In this document: one piece after another, positions 49,828 through 58,819 of the stretch
How the letters are laid out: the number at the start of each line of letters is the position of its first letter
How positions within the stretch are numbered: position 1 is the stretch's first letter
Source of the DNA: Paenibacillus macquariensis
GTDB lineage: Bacteria > Bacillota > Bacilli > Paenibacillales > Paenibacillaceae
Length of the DNA: 64,000 bases
NCBI RefSeq assembly: GCF_900156375.1
Contig: NZ_FTNK01000001.1
Span: forward strand, 434,001-498,000
Reading direction: 5' to 3'
The notes under the pieces: generated by a model
What the model saw: the letters and a program-made list of their open reading frames with translations, nothing else
Told to the model about the DNA's origin: nothing
Databases searched by the model: none
Made by a program: the position numbers and the translations under genes

Positions 49828-51594
49828 ATGGCATTAGACGGTATTGTAACAAGGGCGATTGTACAAGAACTACAAATATATAAAGGTGCCCGTATTAACA
49901 AAATATATCAACCAAACAACCGAGATATTCTTTTTACTCTACGTTCTAGAGAAGGGAATTCGAAATTACTACTCTCAGTTAATCCGACTTACCCACGCGT
50001 ACAAATTACATCGAGCAGCTTTCTGAATCCACAAGAAGCACCTATGTTCTGTATGCTTATGCGTAAACACTGTGAGAGCGGTACGATAGAAGATATCCAG
50101 CAAGTAGGGATGGAACGCGTTATACATATCTCTATTCGCCAACGTGACGAACTTGGAGATGTGTCATTAAAGAAGATTATCATCGAGCTTATGGGACGAC
50201 ACAGCAACATTATTCTCATGGATGCTTCAACCGGAACCATTTTGGATGGTATTCATCATGTCACACCTGCAATCAGTAGCTTTCGTATTGTCATGCCTGG
50301 AGTCGCTTATACAGAGCCCCCAGAACAGAATAAACTGAATCCACTTGAAATCGATCATGATACGTTCACGGCGTCTTACAAAGACAAAGAGACAGACCAA
50401 GAGCCAATCTCATGGATTGTCGACTCATTCAGTGGTCTAAGCCCATTAATTGCACAAGAAATCGTATTTCGTGCTCGTCAAGCGGCAGATGGTATAGACC
50501 AAGAAGAAGGAATCGATGCAGCTATCCTTTGGCAAGCCTTTTCCCAAGTTATGGAGACTGTAAAGTTGCATCAGTATGAACCCGTTATTGGAGCTAATGC
50601 CAAAGGGAAACTCGTGTTCTCTGCGATACCTCTTAAGATGCTTGACAGTGAGGTAACCACGTACAATTCCATCAGTGAATGTATGGAGGAGTATTATGGA
50701 GATAAGGCAGAACGAGATACCGTCAAGCAGAAAGTAAGTGATTTACTTCGCTTTCTTAATAATGAACGGACCAAGAACATTAAGAAGCTCGATCATCTTA
50801 ATGAAGATTTAATCGAAGCAGGAGACGCTGATCAATATCGTATCTGGGGTGAGCTTATCTTCGCCTCCCTTTACATGATCAATAAAGGGGACTCCACCGC
50901 ACAGTTGGTTAATTTCTATGATGAAGAACAAGCGACAATTGAAATCCCGCTCGATCCGCTACTCAGCCCTACTGATAACGCACAACGCTATTTCAAGAAA
51001 TATAATAAATACAAAAATAGTCTTGTCGTCATCGATGAACAGTTGCACAAGACACGCGAAGAGATTCGATATATGGAAGAGTTATTACAACAACTTGCGT
51101 ATGCTTCCATGAATGATATTGAGGAAATTCGCGAAGAATTGATCCAACAACAATACTTGCGAGACCGAAATAAGAAGACTAATAAGAAGAAGGTCAAGAA
51201 GAAGACCGATCGTCCTACGCTACATGTGTTTACATCTTCTGAAGGCATCGATATCTATGTAGGTAAAAATAATCTACAAAATGAATATGTCACTAACCGC
51301 TTGGCTGGTCCAAATGACACTTGGTTGCACACCAAAGATATCCCTGGATCACACGTTGTTATTCGCAGCGAAGAATTCGGAGAAGCCACGCTAGAGGAAG
51401 CAGCTCAGCTTGCTGCTTACTTCAGCCAAGCCAAAGAATCCAGTAGCGTGCCTGTCGACACGACGTTAATCCGTCATGTACGTAAACCAAGTGGGTCGAA
51501 ACCTGGTTTTGTCATTTATGACCATCAGAAGACTTTGTTCGTTACACCTGATGAGCGACGAATCAAAGCATTAGCAAGCATCATTAAGAATTAA
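49828..51594 (+). CDS. rqcH: Ribosome quality control protein RqcH (NFACT family, YloA/FbpA)
   Basis: The 588-residue NFACT protein has NFACT-N/HhH domains (MALDGIVTRAIVQELQIYKG, then IIIELMGRHSNIILMDASTG, residues about 1-300) and a long coiled coil (KKYNKYKNSLVVIDEQLHKT, about 365-455). A basic K-rich hinge follows (RNKKTNKKKVKKKTDR), then a C-terminal NFACT-R domain with NDTWLHTKDIPGSHVVIRSE. In B. subtilis it recruits tRNA-Ala to stalled 50S subunits and adds poly-alanine degradation tails. It was earlier named a fibronectin-binding protein. It is divergent from the calcium ATPase and is followed by a long hairpin. Confidence 0.95.
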   Translation: MALDGIVTRAIVQELQIYKGARINKIYQPNNRDILFTLRSREGNSKLLLSVNPTYPRVQITSSSFLNPQEAPMFCMLMRKHCESGTIEDIQQVGMERVIHISIRQRDELGDVSLKKIIIELMGRHSNIILMDASTGTILDGIHHVTPAISSFRIVMPGVAYTEPPEQNKLNPLEIDHDTFTASYKDKETDQEPISWIVDSFSGLSPLIAQEIVFRARQAADGIDQEEGIDAAILWQAFSQVMETVKLHQYEPVIGANAKGKLVFSAIPLKMLDSEVTTYNSISECMEEYYGDKAERDTVKQKVSDLLRFLNNERTKNIKKLDHLNEDLIEAGDADQYRIWGELIFASLYMINKGDSTAQLVNFYDEEQATIEIPLDPLLSPTDNAQRYFKKYNKYKNSLVVIDEQLHKTREEIRYMEELLQQLAYASMNDIEEIREELIQQQYLRDRNKKTNKKKVKKKTDRPTLHVFTSSEGIDIYVGKNNLQNEYVTNRLAGPNDTWLHTKDIPGSHVVIRSEEFGEATLEEAAQLAAYFSQAKESSSVPVDTTLIRHVRKPSGSKPGFVIYDHQKTLFVTPDERRIKALASIIKN

Positions 51595-51656
51595 AATAAT
51601 TAAAACTCCGATCGCTCTTGTACCCATTTTCTGGACGGAGCTGTTCTATAAGTCAT

Positions 51657-51702
51657 ATAAGCAAACAGCCACTCCCTTGTTCTGGAGTGGCTGTTTGCTT
51701 AT
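51657..51702. terminator. Nineteen-base perfect hairpin after rqcH
   Basis: ATAAGCAAACAGCCACTCC (51657-51675) pairs perfectly with its complement at 51684-51702 around an 8-base loop. It lacks a T-tract on either strand, so it may act as a terminator mainly by stem strength or as an mRNA stabiliser. It sits between the convergent ends of rqcH and the PHP gene. Confidence 0.55.
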
Positions 51703-51753
51703 CAACATGCGCAAACCGTACATTAAGTAGCGGCAAGGCTCGATCATTCTTCG

Positions 51754-52602
51754 TTATTTCCTCTTCAATTGATCCAATACGTTTATTGGAACCGTTACAC
51801 TTCCAATATCGCCATGAAATACCACACCTTGTCTTGCGCCATGGAAATCCGATCCACCCGTCACAATCAGATCATATTCCTCTGCCATAGCCAGATAGCG
51901 GGATTCTTCCTCTCGCCCATGATCTGAATGATAGACTTCAATCCCTGCAGGATTAGCCCTCTCAATAATATCTCGAACGAGTACATCATCTTTATACAAT
52001 CCTGGATGCGCAATGACCGGGGCCCCTCCCGCTTCCCTAATCCAATGACAAGCATCTTCTGGCGAGATTCGTGTCTCAGATATGAAAGCTCGCGCTCCTT
52101 CCGCTAAATAACGATCGAACGCATCACGCATATCGGAGGCATATCCTTTCTCAACCAAAACATCCGCTATATGCGGACGCCCAATGCTCTCATCAGGTAG
52201 TAACGGCCGACCTAAACCTTTAATTACATCATCTAAGGTGATCTCGACACCTAACTCCTGAAGTTTAGCAATGATTTTTCCATTCCGTAACTGCCGAGTC
52301 TCACGAAGTTCTCCAAGCCTCAATTGGAACTTATCATCCTTATAGTCCACATAATAACCCAGTACATGAATATCTTTACCGCTAGCACGGGTACTGATCT
52401 CAACACCTGGTACGACAACGATGCCGTACTGTTCGCCCGCTACCATTGCCTCTTCCACTCCGGCTACCGTATCATGATCGGTGATACTTACAGCAGATAA
52501 CCCTTTTTCTTTAGCCAACTGAACATTAACTTTTGGTGCTTGCATACCATCCGAAGCTTGGGTATGCGTATGAAGATCACATCGTTTGTGCTCCTGGTTC
52601 AT
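51754..52602 (-). CDS. PHP-domain phosphoesterase
   Basis: The 282-residue protein has the trinuclear-metal PHP motifs: CDLHTHTQASDGM (HxHxxxSDG), SITDHDTVAGVEEA, GVEISTRASGKDIHVLGYYV, PVIAHPGLYKDDV, GIEVYHSDHGREEESRYLAM and IVTGGSDFHGARQG. The architecture matches YciV/RnaAM-type enzymes that remove 5' nucleotides or hydrolyse nucleoside bisphosphates, but the precise substrate cannot be fixed here. It is encoded alone on the minus strand and has GGAGAAGGTGAG before the ATG. Confidence 0.88.
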   Translation of the reverse strand: MNQEHKRCDLHTHTQASDGMQAPKVNVQLAKEKGLSAVSITDHDTVAGVEEAMVAGEQYGIVVVPGVEISTRASGKDIHVLGYYVDYKDDKFQLRLGELRETRQLRNGKIIAKLQELGVEITLDDVIKGLGRPLLPDESIGRPHIADVLVEKGYASDMRDAFDRYLAEGARAFISETRISPEDACHWIREAGGAPVIAHPGLYKDDVLVRDIIERANPAGIEVYHSDHGREEESRYLAMAEEYDLIVTGGSDFHGARQGVVFHGDIGSVTVPINVLDQLKRK

Positions 52603-52646
52603 CGTCTCACCTTCTCCTTCATAATCAACAGATCGGAATTCATTTA

Positions 52647-53537
52647 TTATTGTTGTTGCCGCAAGAAAGATAGGAATGTAACAGCTGAAATGGGTAGGAG
52701 CGTTGATTTCAGATGTATCGCATAGAACTTTCTTTTAAACTCCACGTCTCTGATATCAATAATCTTAACTAGCCCTAAAGCTGTTTCATGTTTCACTGAT
52801 GATGGGGACAACATCGTAATCCCAAGGCCTGCTTCAACAGCTGACTTCACGGCTCCTGTACTCCCAAGCTCCATCACCGCCTTAATATCACCAGGATTAT
52901 ATCCCTGCAGGACCAATTGGTCTTCCATGACTTGACGCGTTCCAGATCCCTGTTCACGTAACACAAACGGATAATGTAGCACGTCTTCTAAGTTCACTTC
53001 ATCCTGCTCCGCCAATGGATGAGCAGCTGGAACAATAAGCTTTAACTCATCTTGCATGACAGGATCAATAACCATATCCGGGTGCTGAATCGGTGCTTCA
53101 ATCAGTCCGAAATTAAGCTGGTGCTTACAAATTTCCTCTATAATTTGAGTCGTATTCATCACTTTCATCATGATATTAATTTGAGGATATTGCTGACCGA
53201 AAGGCCCAAGTAACCTCGGTAACGCATATTCACCAATCGTTAAACTTGCGCCAAGCTGTAGTCTTCCCTCTAACATATGAGCAAAGGAAGACATCGCTAC
53301 ATCTGCCTCTCTTGCTATATCAATGCTTTTTTGAGCATAAGGAAACAGGGCCTTCCCTGATTCAGACAATTCAATTTTTTTAGTGGATCGATTTAGTAAT
53401 TTTGTCCCGAAATAATCCTCTAACGCTTGCACCTGCATCGTTACAGCAGGTTGCGTCATGTGAAGCACTTGTGCCGCTGAGGAAAAGCTCCCACGTTCAG
53501 CAACGGTATGGAATATATGAAGCTGGTGAAAATTCAT
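52647..53537 (-). CDS. LysR family transcriptional regulator
   Basis: The 296-residue regulator begins MNFHQLHIFHTVAERGSFSS with the winged-helix DNA-binding domain (AAQVLHMTQPAVTMQVQALE, LLNRSTKKIELSESGKALFP). A periplasmic-binding-type effector domain follows (LQLGASLTIGEYALPRLLGP, LEAP-type loop GLIEAPIQHPDMVIDPVMQD, REQGSGTRQVMEDQ). The REQGSGTR motif resembles CysB/CbbR-like members. GAAGAAGGGGGCGG precedes ATG 53537. The longer open frame to 53642 runs through the terminator of the upstream gene, so it is rejected. The target and effector are unknown. Confidence 0.92.
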   Translation of the reverse strand: MNFHQLHIFHTVAERGSFSSAAQVLHMTQPAVTMQVQALEDYFGTKLLNRSTKKIELSESGKALFPYAQKSIDIAREADVAMSSFAHMLEGRLQLGASLTIGEYALPRLLGPFGQQYPQINIMMKVMNTTQIIEEICKHQLNFGLIEAPIQHPDMVIDPVMQDELKLIVPAAHPLAEQDEVNLEDVLHYPFVLREQGSGTRQVMEDQLVLQGYNPGDIKAVMELGSTGAVKSAVEAGLGITMLSPSSVKHETALGLVKIIDIRDVEFKRKFYAIHLKSTLLPISAVTFLSFLRQQQ

Positions 53538-53593
53538 AATTTGCCGCCCCCTTCTTCGTGATACTATTGTAACGTAAATATCCATAATCACAC

Positions 53594-53623
53594 AAAAAAA
53601 CATGCAGTTCATAGGCTGCATGT
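53594..53623 (-). terminator. Terminator of the 145-residue gene
   Basis: ACATGCAG (53600-53607) pairs with CTGCATGT (53616-53623); on the minus strand TTTTTTT follows. It lies just before LysR and supports the shorter LysR start. Confidence 0.75.
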
Positions 53624-53661
53624 CGCATATTTGGTGAATCACAATCTATATATATCCCACT

Positions 53662-54099
53662 TCATTTCCGTTTACGGGTGTTCTTGACCAATGTCATTCT
53701 ACGACTATGCCTCAACCAAGAGTAATAAGATTTCAAATCTCTTAATTCAATCGTCTCTGACATTTTCCCTAAGTACGTGACAATGATCATCTTATGTAGC
53801 GCATTTCCTATAAGGTCAACTTCACTTTCCAGCTTGCTAAATTCAGCTACAACAACAATATCCTCATCAATCAAATACACATCTTGTTCATTGCGATAAT
53901 AAGGTGTTATCCTGTTCTGCTTTAAGCATTCCCACATCCATGCTGCAATCTTATTAATATCAGCCTCTCCATCTTGAACTCGACCCATATATCGAATTCT
54001 CGCATGGCTAGTGATGACGATGTCGGCTATCCGTTTATCACCAAGAACCACATAAAACGGTTCATACGTGCTGAAACGTTCCATTCCCTTGTCGCGCAT
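53662..54099 (-). CDS. Conserved-looking protein of unknown function
   Basis: The 145-residue soluble protein (MRDKGMERFSTYEPFYVVLG) has a segment ADIVITSHARIRYMGRVQDG, then DVYLIDEDIVVVAEFSKLES and a basic C-terminus (RHSRRMTLVKNTRKRK). I do not recognise the family. Predicted beta strands and the charged HARIRY segment are reminiscent of phage or toxin-like beta-sheet proteins, but nothing firm can be said. It has its own terminator and an upstream GAGAGTGATACC sequence; a second ATG six codons in (AAGGGAATGG) is possible. Confidence 0.65.
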   Translation of the reverse strand: MRDKGMERFSTYEPFYVVLGDKRIADIVITSHARIRYMGRVQDGEADINKIAAWMWECLKQNRITPYYRNEQDVYLIDEDIVVVAEFSKLESEVDLIGNALHKMIIVTYLGKMSETIELRDLKSYYSWLRHSRRMTLVKNTRKRK

Positions 54100-54203
54100 G
54101 CGGTATCACTCTCCACCGTATAGGTCTTTATATCTATTTAGTTATGTATTTATACCTATCATATTACATTATATACCTATGAATCACAAGCAAGGCTACA
54201 ACT

Positions 54204-54278
54204 CAAGAAGAAACGCTACCGTTCTTTAAGGACTGGTATCCGTTCAACGGAAATCTAAGAAGTAGCGTATCAAGTGAA
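54204..54278. repeat. Dispersed hairpin repeat, copy C
   Basis: The unit starts CAAGAAGAAACG, pairs ACCG/CGGT-like segments around TTCTTTAAGGA, and continues GGTATCCGTTCAACGGAAAT and AGTAGCGTATCAAGTGAA. It is the uninterrupted counterpart of the copy at 41430-41496 and shares its core with 8368-8446. Confidence 0.55.
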
Positions 54279-54302
54279 CCTTGTACTGACTTATATTCAT
54301 AC

Positions 54303-54330
54303 AAAAAAACGGCCCTCTACAGGGGCCGTA
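54303..54330 (-). terminator. Terminator of the ylbF-ylbG operon
   Basis: ACGGCCC (54309-54315) pairs with GGGGCCGT around CTCTACA; on the minus strand seven T residues follow. It lies 52 bases after ylbG. Confidence 0.8.
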
Positions 54331-54381
54331 TATCATTATAAATTTAATAAATATGGTGATAGACTCACTTCTTCACTTACT

Positions 54382-54645
54382 TTAAAGACCATAATAGCTC
54401 GTTTTATCCGGGATATCACTGCTATATTCAGTCTGGATTTCATTACGATATGAACGTTCAATCTTACGTACATAGGAAAGCCGACGAATGTTCTTAGAAA
54501 CTTCTTCAGCACGGTCAGCATTTACATACATCGCTACATAATGCATTTTTTTGGATATATAATGAACCGTTCCGTATTTCTCCAGATTCCGGGCCGCTTT
54601 TAAATCATTCACCCATATTATATAACCTGTTCGTTCCGCAAACAT
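54382..54645 (-). CDS. ylbG: YlbG (UPF0298, DUF2129) family protein
   Basis: The 87-residue protein MFAERTGYIIWVNDLKAARN matches the DUF2129 family, with the RNP-like motif SKKMHYVAMYVNADRAEEV and IRRLSYVRKIERSYRNEI. The fold is a small ferredoxin-like RNA-binding type, but the function is not established. It follows ylbF by 33 bases in the same order as in B. subtilis, which supports both calls. AAAGAGAGGTGG precedes the ATG. Confidence 0.92.
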   Translation of the reverse strand: MFAERTGYIIWVNDLKAARNLEKYGTVHYISKKMHYVAMYVNADRAEEVSKNIRRLSYVRKIERSYRNEIQTEYSSDIPDKTSYYGL

Positions 54646-54678
54646 CTTCTTTCCACCTCTCTTTCTACGACTTCTTAC

Positions 54679-55113
54679 CTAACCGCAACCACATGAACCA
54701 CCACTACTACAACCCTTAGGCTGCGGGTCATTACTAGGAACTTTGATGGTATCCGATACCGAGAATGCAATCGTCTCTGACATCTGATGTAGCATATCAT
54801 CAAGTCTCTTCTCTGCTCTTTGGAAGTTCCGAACTTCCTCATACATTTCTAGCTCCAATTCCACCGCACTCACAGCATCTTTAGCTGCATGATAATCAGG
54901 ATGGAAATGCCCAAAACGTTGTGTTTCATCAAATAATTCTTTCTTAGCAGCTAACTTTTTAACTAATGACTGAATGCCCTCATGAGCATCAACTTGCCGC
55001 TTCCAATATAGATAATCTGACACATCGACAGACTGATTAATCAAATCGCCTAATTCATATGCGTACATCAACACTTGTGCCATGTCGACTGTTTGTAATT
55101 CTGATACGCTCAT
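54679..55113 (-). CDS. ylbF: YlbF/RicF family regulator, Fe-S-binding
   Basis: The 144-residue helical protein (MSVSELQTVDMAQVLMYAYE, then LAAKKELFDETQRFGHFHPD) ends with CSSGGSCGCG, the Cys-rich tail that ligates an Fe-S cluster in the RicA-RicF-RicT complex. That complex binds RNase Y and governs competence, biofilm formation and sporulation in B. subtilis. The open frame begins with a GTG nine bases earlier; ATG 55113 with AGAGGGTG about 7 bases upstream is preferred. It precedes ylbG. Confidence 0.92.
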   Translation of the reverse strand: MSVSELQTVDMAQVLMYAYELGDLINQSVDVSDYLYWKRQVDAHEGIQSLVKKLAAKKELFDETQRFGHFHPDYHAAKDAVSAVELELEMYEEVRNFQRAEKRLDDMLHQMSETIAFSVSDTIKVPSNDPQPKGCSSGGSCGCG

Positions 55114-55226
55114 GAACTTCACCCTCTACTCTATAAAAAGTTCTACTTATCTTTCGTAGACTATTCCATCATATCATATCAATCACATCTTATGAAGCGT
55201 TTTCCATATCGTGTCACTTGGTTTTA

Positions 55227-56933
55227 TTAGGTGAAATTAGGCACAATCAACCTCAGTTCCTTCCAATCACTTGGAGACAGTTGAATTCGTTCATATTGCA
55301 TCATCACTGGGTTATATACTTCTCCTGAAATCACATAAGGATTATGCATTATATGTAACGGAATAAAATCAACTTCTTGGGCCCCAAGAGATACCTTTAC
55401 CTTTGTCCTCCACAATATTGCTTGTTCCATCATTTGAATACCCGTTGAGAAGTGATAGCTTCTAAATTCTCTGGTCCACATCATCGGAATTTGTTCAATC
55501 CCTGGAAAGAATGATTCGGGTAAAGGCATATCATCTTCAATGTGAATTGAATGAACACTACCATGCTCCTTAATAAAGTTATGTCTGTCATCATTCCATG
55601 TTTTTTTCACTTGTTGTTCTGAGAAAGAATCCATCCGTGTTTCTATTCCCGATGAAGACAAGATTACCTCAGAATGATTCGTATCCTTATCCCATTGTTT
55701 AAGTGTCAATGAAATATGTTCCGGCACGCCAGTCTCTGAATATTCGGCCATGAAATTCATAATTTCATCAATACCCACACCTCTTTTTACAGCTTGCGTT
55801 ATACTATCCTTCGTAAGTCTGTATATGGACATGCGGTCACTCTTCCCTATCTCCGTGAACATCATTAATTTCCAACGTAATACATAGGGAACATCCGGTA
55901 ATACAATAATGTCAAAATCGGGTTGTACATAGAATCTACTTGTGGTGGAACCATCTGATGTTGGCAAGTTCCCTCTATCATCATGAAATGCATTCAACAC
56001 TTCATCAGCAGAAATACTCCAACGAAAGCAAATACGATTGCCTGATACTACCCCAACATCCATCCAACCGAAACCAGTAAGAGCCCGTAACCACGCCTTA
56101 GCACGTATCCTCATCTCATCACGCTGAGAGCTATTTATCATCTTTTCCCGAGTCATCCAATCTAACAGGTGTTCTATCTCAACCCACTGACCTGAGAGAA
56201 ATACCGGTTGGCAGATTAAACTGCACCAATGCTGCATTTCAGGATGATATGCCCCATACCGTTCGGTTACTATTTTAACAAGTACACTTGTCATTTGTTC
56301 CGTATTCATGTTTAGCCACCTATACAACGGTGTCTCTTGTACTACAATATGCTTCGGTTCTCTCGTAACCAATTGTAAATTGTGAAGTAAATCTAAGATG
56401 ATTGCGACATGTAAAGGAATATTCTCAGCGTCAGATATTTGTATTATAAGCTCATTCAAATCCTCTTCTTTAAGATTCAATCTTTCTGTTATCTTTTGAA
56501 TACTTTTTTTATGTACAGTTCCTTTAGTTGTAAGTGGCAGATGATCCAGTGCAACAAATACTAGCGTATGAAATAGGTCAAGAACGATCCCCGGTTTAGC
56601 CTCTTTCATTATTTGCACTTCTTCTTTCACTTCTAGTAAATCATGTGTGTACAACATATGGTGAAGTAGCTGTAGCTGATCTAATGGGATGTAATACAAC
56701 TGCTCCCCCCAAGAACATTTTTGAGCACGTATATAACCCTTTTTTCTAAGAACTAGAAACGAAAGAAGATGTTCCGCCCCACTATATCCCTGTAATCGTA
56801 ACTTCATAAAGTTAGCATCATTAAATGACTGTCCTGCAAAACACGCATATACTCTTCTCAATATCGCTTGCTCGCAAGCACTTAATGATGATAAATCAGC
56901 GACCTTGTTCATATTGGGTTGATCTCTGTTCAT
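55227..56933 (-). CDS. Helicase-associated protein with helicase_C_3/XPB-Ssl2-type domain
   Basis: The 568-residue protein has an N-terminal region with winged-helix character (LRRVYACFAGQSFNDANFMK, GAEHLLSFLVLRKKGYIRAQ). Its central domain, FYVQPDFDIIVLPDVPYVLR followed by SIYRLTKDSITQAVKRGVGI, is the signature of the helicase_C_3 family found next to XPB in actinobacteria and Bacillota. No Walker motif is present, so it is not a helicase itself. Its ATG overlaps the XPB-like gene's stop (ATGA), so the two are translationally coupled and are probably subunits of one complex. The repair role is inferred. Confidence 0.75.
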   Translation of the reverse strand: MNRDQPNMNKVADLSSLSACEQAILRRVYACFAGQSFNDANFMKLRLQGYSGAEHLLSFLVLRKKGYIRAQKCSWGEQLYYIPLDQLQLLHHMLYTHDLLEVKEEVQIMKEAKPGIVLDLFHTLVFVALDHLPLTTKGTVHKKSIQKITERLNLKEEDLNELIIQISDAENIPLHVAIILDLLHNLQLVTREPKHIVVQETPLYRWLNMNTEQMTSVLVKIVTERYGAYHPEMQHWCSLICQPVFLSGQWVEIEHLLDWMTREKMINSSQRDEMRIRAKAWLRALTGFGWMDVGVVSGNRICFRWSISADEVLNAFHDDRGNLPTSDGSTTSRFYVQPDFDIIVLPDVPYVLRWKLMMFTEIGKSDRMSIYRLTKDSITQAVKRGVGIDEIMNFMAEYSETGVPEHISLTLKQWDKDTNHSEVILSSSGIETRMDSFSEQQVKKTWNDDRHNFIKEHGSVHSIHIEDDMPLPESFFPGIEQIPMMWTREFRSYHFSTGIQMMEQAILWRTKVKVSLGAQEVDFIPLHIMHNPYVISGEVYNPVMMQYERIQLSPSDWKELRLIVPNFT

Positions 56934-58663
56934 TGGAGGATATGCCCTCCCTCTATATAGCTATCTTTCAAATCCATTGACATCAACATATCAGGATCCG
57001 GTTGAACCTGAATGGCATATTCATATCCTTGTTCAATAAGAAACATTTGGCGTTGAATCGCAAAATCTTCCTCTTTACTATCTTTAGTCACTAACGTATA
57101 GAAATAGGCTCGATTGTCTGCTGACTTTGGACGTAATATTCTCCCAAGCCTCTGAGCCTCCTCTTGACGCGATCCAAAGCTTCCTGACACTTCAATAGCC
57201 ACAGATGCATCTGGCAGGTCTACGGCGAAGTTAGCGACTTTAGATACGACAAGAATTCGAACCTCACCTCTTCTAAAAGAATCATATAAACCATTTCGAT
57301 CCTGCTGTGACATTTTCCCGCTAATCAACGGAGCCCCAATAGATGCTGCAATCCATTCAAGCTGATCTAAATATTGCCCGATCACGAGAACACACGACTG
57401 CGGATGTTGCTGTATAATGCGGCTAATAACCGTTAATTTAGCTGGGTTCTCCGCAGCAATCCTAAATTTATGTTTACCTTCAGCACAGTGATACTTATCT
57501 TTCAGGTCAATCGTCATGGGTACTCTAATCTCTACACAGTCAACCTTTGCGATCCAACCCTTTAATTCCAGTTGTCTCCAAGGCATATCATAACGTTTAG
57601 GTCCAACCAATGAGAAGACATCTTGTTCACAACCATCCTCACGAACCAATGTCGCTGTTAAGCCTAAGCGCCGTGTCGCCTGTATTTCTGCCGTCGCACG
57701 AAATACGGGCGCAGGTAAAAGATGAACCTCATCATAGATGATAAGACCCCATTGCCGTTCATTAAAGAGTTTCATATGTTCAAATTCACTCTCTTTCGTT
57801 CGGCGGTGTGTAAGAATCTGATATGTCGCTACCGTGACAGGCTTAACTTCTTTTTTCTGTCCCGAATATTCACCGATATCAGAAGAGACAAGCGTCGTCT
57901 TAGCTGCTAGTTCATCCATCCATTGTCTAACAGATGTGGTGTTGGACGTTAAGATCAATGTCTCACATTGTAATTGTTCCATAACAGCCATTCCGATTAC
58001 GGTCTTTCCCCCACCACATGGAAGGACAACTACCCCACTGCCTCCACTTCCAGGTAAACCTTCAAATGCTTTGACCGCATCCTTCTGATAATCTCGCAAT
58101 TGAAATGATTCTTTATCCCCCGCTTCTTTCCATGCAAAAGATAATCGTTGTCCATCATCGTAACCAGCCAGATCGATAACCGGATAACCTAGCCTTATTA
58201 ACTCTTGTTTCATCCATCCACGACGTGCGCCATGAAAAGCCATCTCTGTCATAGAGATTCTTCGCATATCTAGCATAAGCATTCCGATCCTCTGAATGAC
58301 TTCATCCATCAGTTGGGCATCAATACTTTTCAGTATGAGTTGATAGGGGACATGGGGATCTATTTCAAGCGTCAGCTTTCCATATCGACAGACCAAATCG
58401 CGAATATCCTGTATCAGTCCTAACGGAACATCCCAGCGCGACATCGAGTGAAGACTATCCACAACCCTTGTCGCAGACCATCCTAGTGATGCAGCATTCC
58501 ATAAAGAAAGTGGCGTAATTCTGTACGTATGAAATGATGAAGGACTCTTCACTAACTCTGCATAACAGGAAAGCTGTTCGCGTGCCTCCTCAAATGCGTA
58601 ATGTCCACATTCGAGCAACACCATCCGATCATGTTGTACAATACATGGCTTGCTGTTATCCAT
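56930..58663 (-). CDS. XPB/Rad25-type DNA repair helicase
   Basis: The 577-residue superfamily 2 helicase has an N-terminal domain (ITPLSLWNAASLGWSATRVV). The helicase motifs follow: LRDYQKDAVKAFEG (Q-like), VVLPCGGGKTVIGMAV (Walker A), IIYDEVHLLPAPVF (DEVH), LTATLVREDGCEQD (SAT-like plus the XPB RED motif) and RQEEAQRLGRILRPKSADNR (motif VI). The REDG element identifies XPB rather than other SF2 helicases. XPB opens DNA in nucleotide excision repair in archaea and eukaryotes; its bacterial role is less clear. ATG 58663 is chosen for GGGAGG 5 bases upstream; the longer frame (to 58816) is not supported. Confidence 0.88.
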   Translation of the reverse strand: MDNSKPCIVQHDRMVLLECGHYAFEEAREQLSCYAELVKSPSSFHTYRITPLSLWNAASLGWSATRVVDSLHSMSRWDVPLGLIQDIRDLVCRYGKLTLEIDPHVPYQLILKSIDAQLMDEVIQRIGMLMLDMRRISMTEMAFHGARRGWMKQELIRLGYPVIDLAGYDDGQRLSFAWKEAGDKESFQLRDYQKDAVKAFEGLPGSGGSGVVVLPCGGGKTVIGMAVMEQLQCETLILTSNTTSVRQWMDELAAKTTLVSSDIGEYSGQKKEVKPVTVATYQILTHRRTKESEFEHMKLFNERQWGLIIYDEVHLLPAPVFRATAEIQATRRLGLTATLVREDGCEQDVFSLVGPKRYDMPWRQLELKGWIAKVDCVEIRVPMTIDLKDKYHCAEGKHKFRIAAENPAKLTVISRIIQQHPQSCVLVIGQYLDQLEWIAASIGAPLISGKMSQQDRNGLYDSFRRGEVRILVVSKVANFAVDLPDASVAIEVSGSFGSRQEEAQRLGRILRPKSADNRAYFYTLVTKDSKEEDFAIQRQMFLIEQGYEYAIQVQPDPDMLMSMDLKDSYIEGGHILQ

Positions 58664-58683
58664 AACTACCTCCCTCTCTAGTC

Positions 58684-58725
58684 GCGAAGAAGCCCATCTC
58701 CATAACATGCTAGAGATGGACTTCT
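58684..58725. repeat. Hairpin upstream of the XPB-like gene
   Basis: AGAAG-CATCTC pairs with GAGATG-CTTCT with a small internal loop (58686-58724). There is no T-tract, and it lies in the leader of the helicase gene about 25 bases before its start, so it could influence translation or transcription of the leader. Confidence 0.35.
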
Positions 58726-58765
58726 TGTTATAGCTTTTCCCAAAGCAGAGAGGATCATGCAATAT

Positions 58766-58808
58766 AAAACAAACTGAGCCCCTATACTTAGGAGACTCAG
58801 TTTGTTTT
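58766..58808 (-). terminator. Terminator of the M20 hydrolase gene
   Basis: AAAACAAACTGAG (58766-58778) pairs perfectly with CTCAGTTTGTTTT (58796-58808). It lies directly after the M20 gene's stop and is followed by a mixed A/T sequence on the minus strand. Confidence 0.7.
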
Positions 58809-58819
58809 GCATTCATTAC

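Noticed and set aside
52647..53642. Longer start for the LysR gene at 53642
   Set aside because: It would run through a strong terminator at 53594-53623 and has no ribosome site; the shorter start gives the standard LysR N-terminus.
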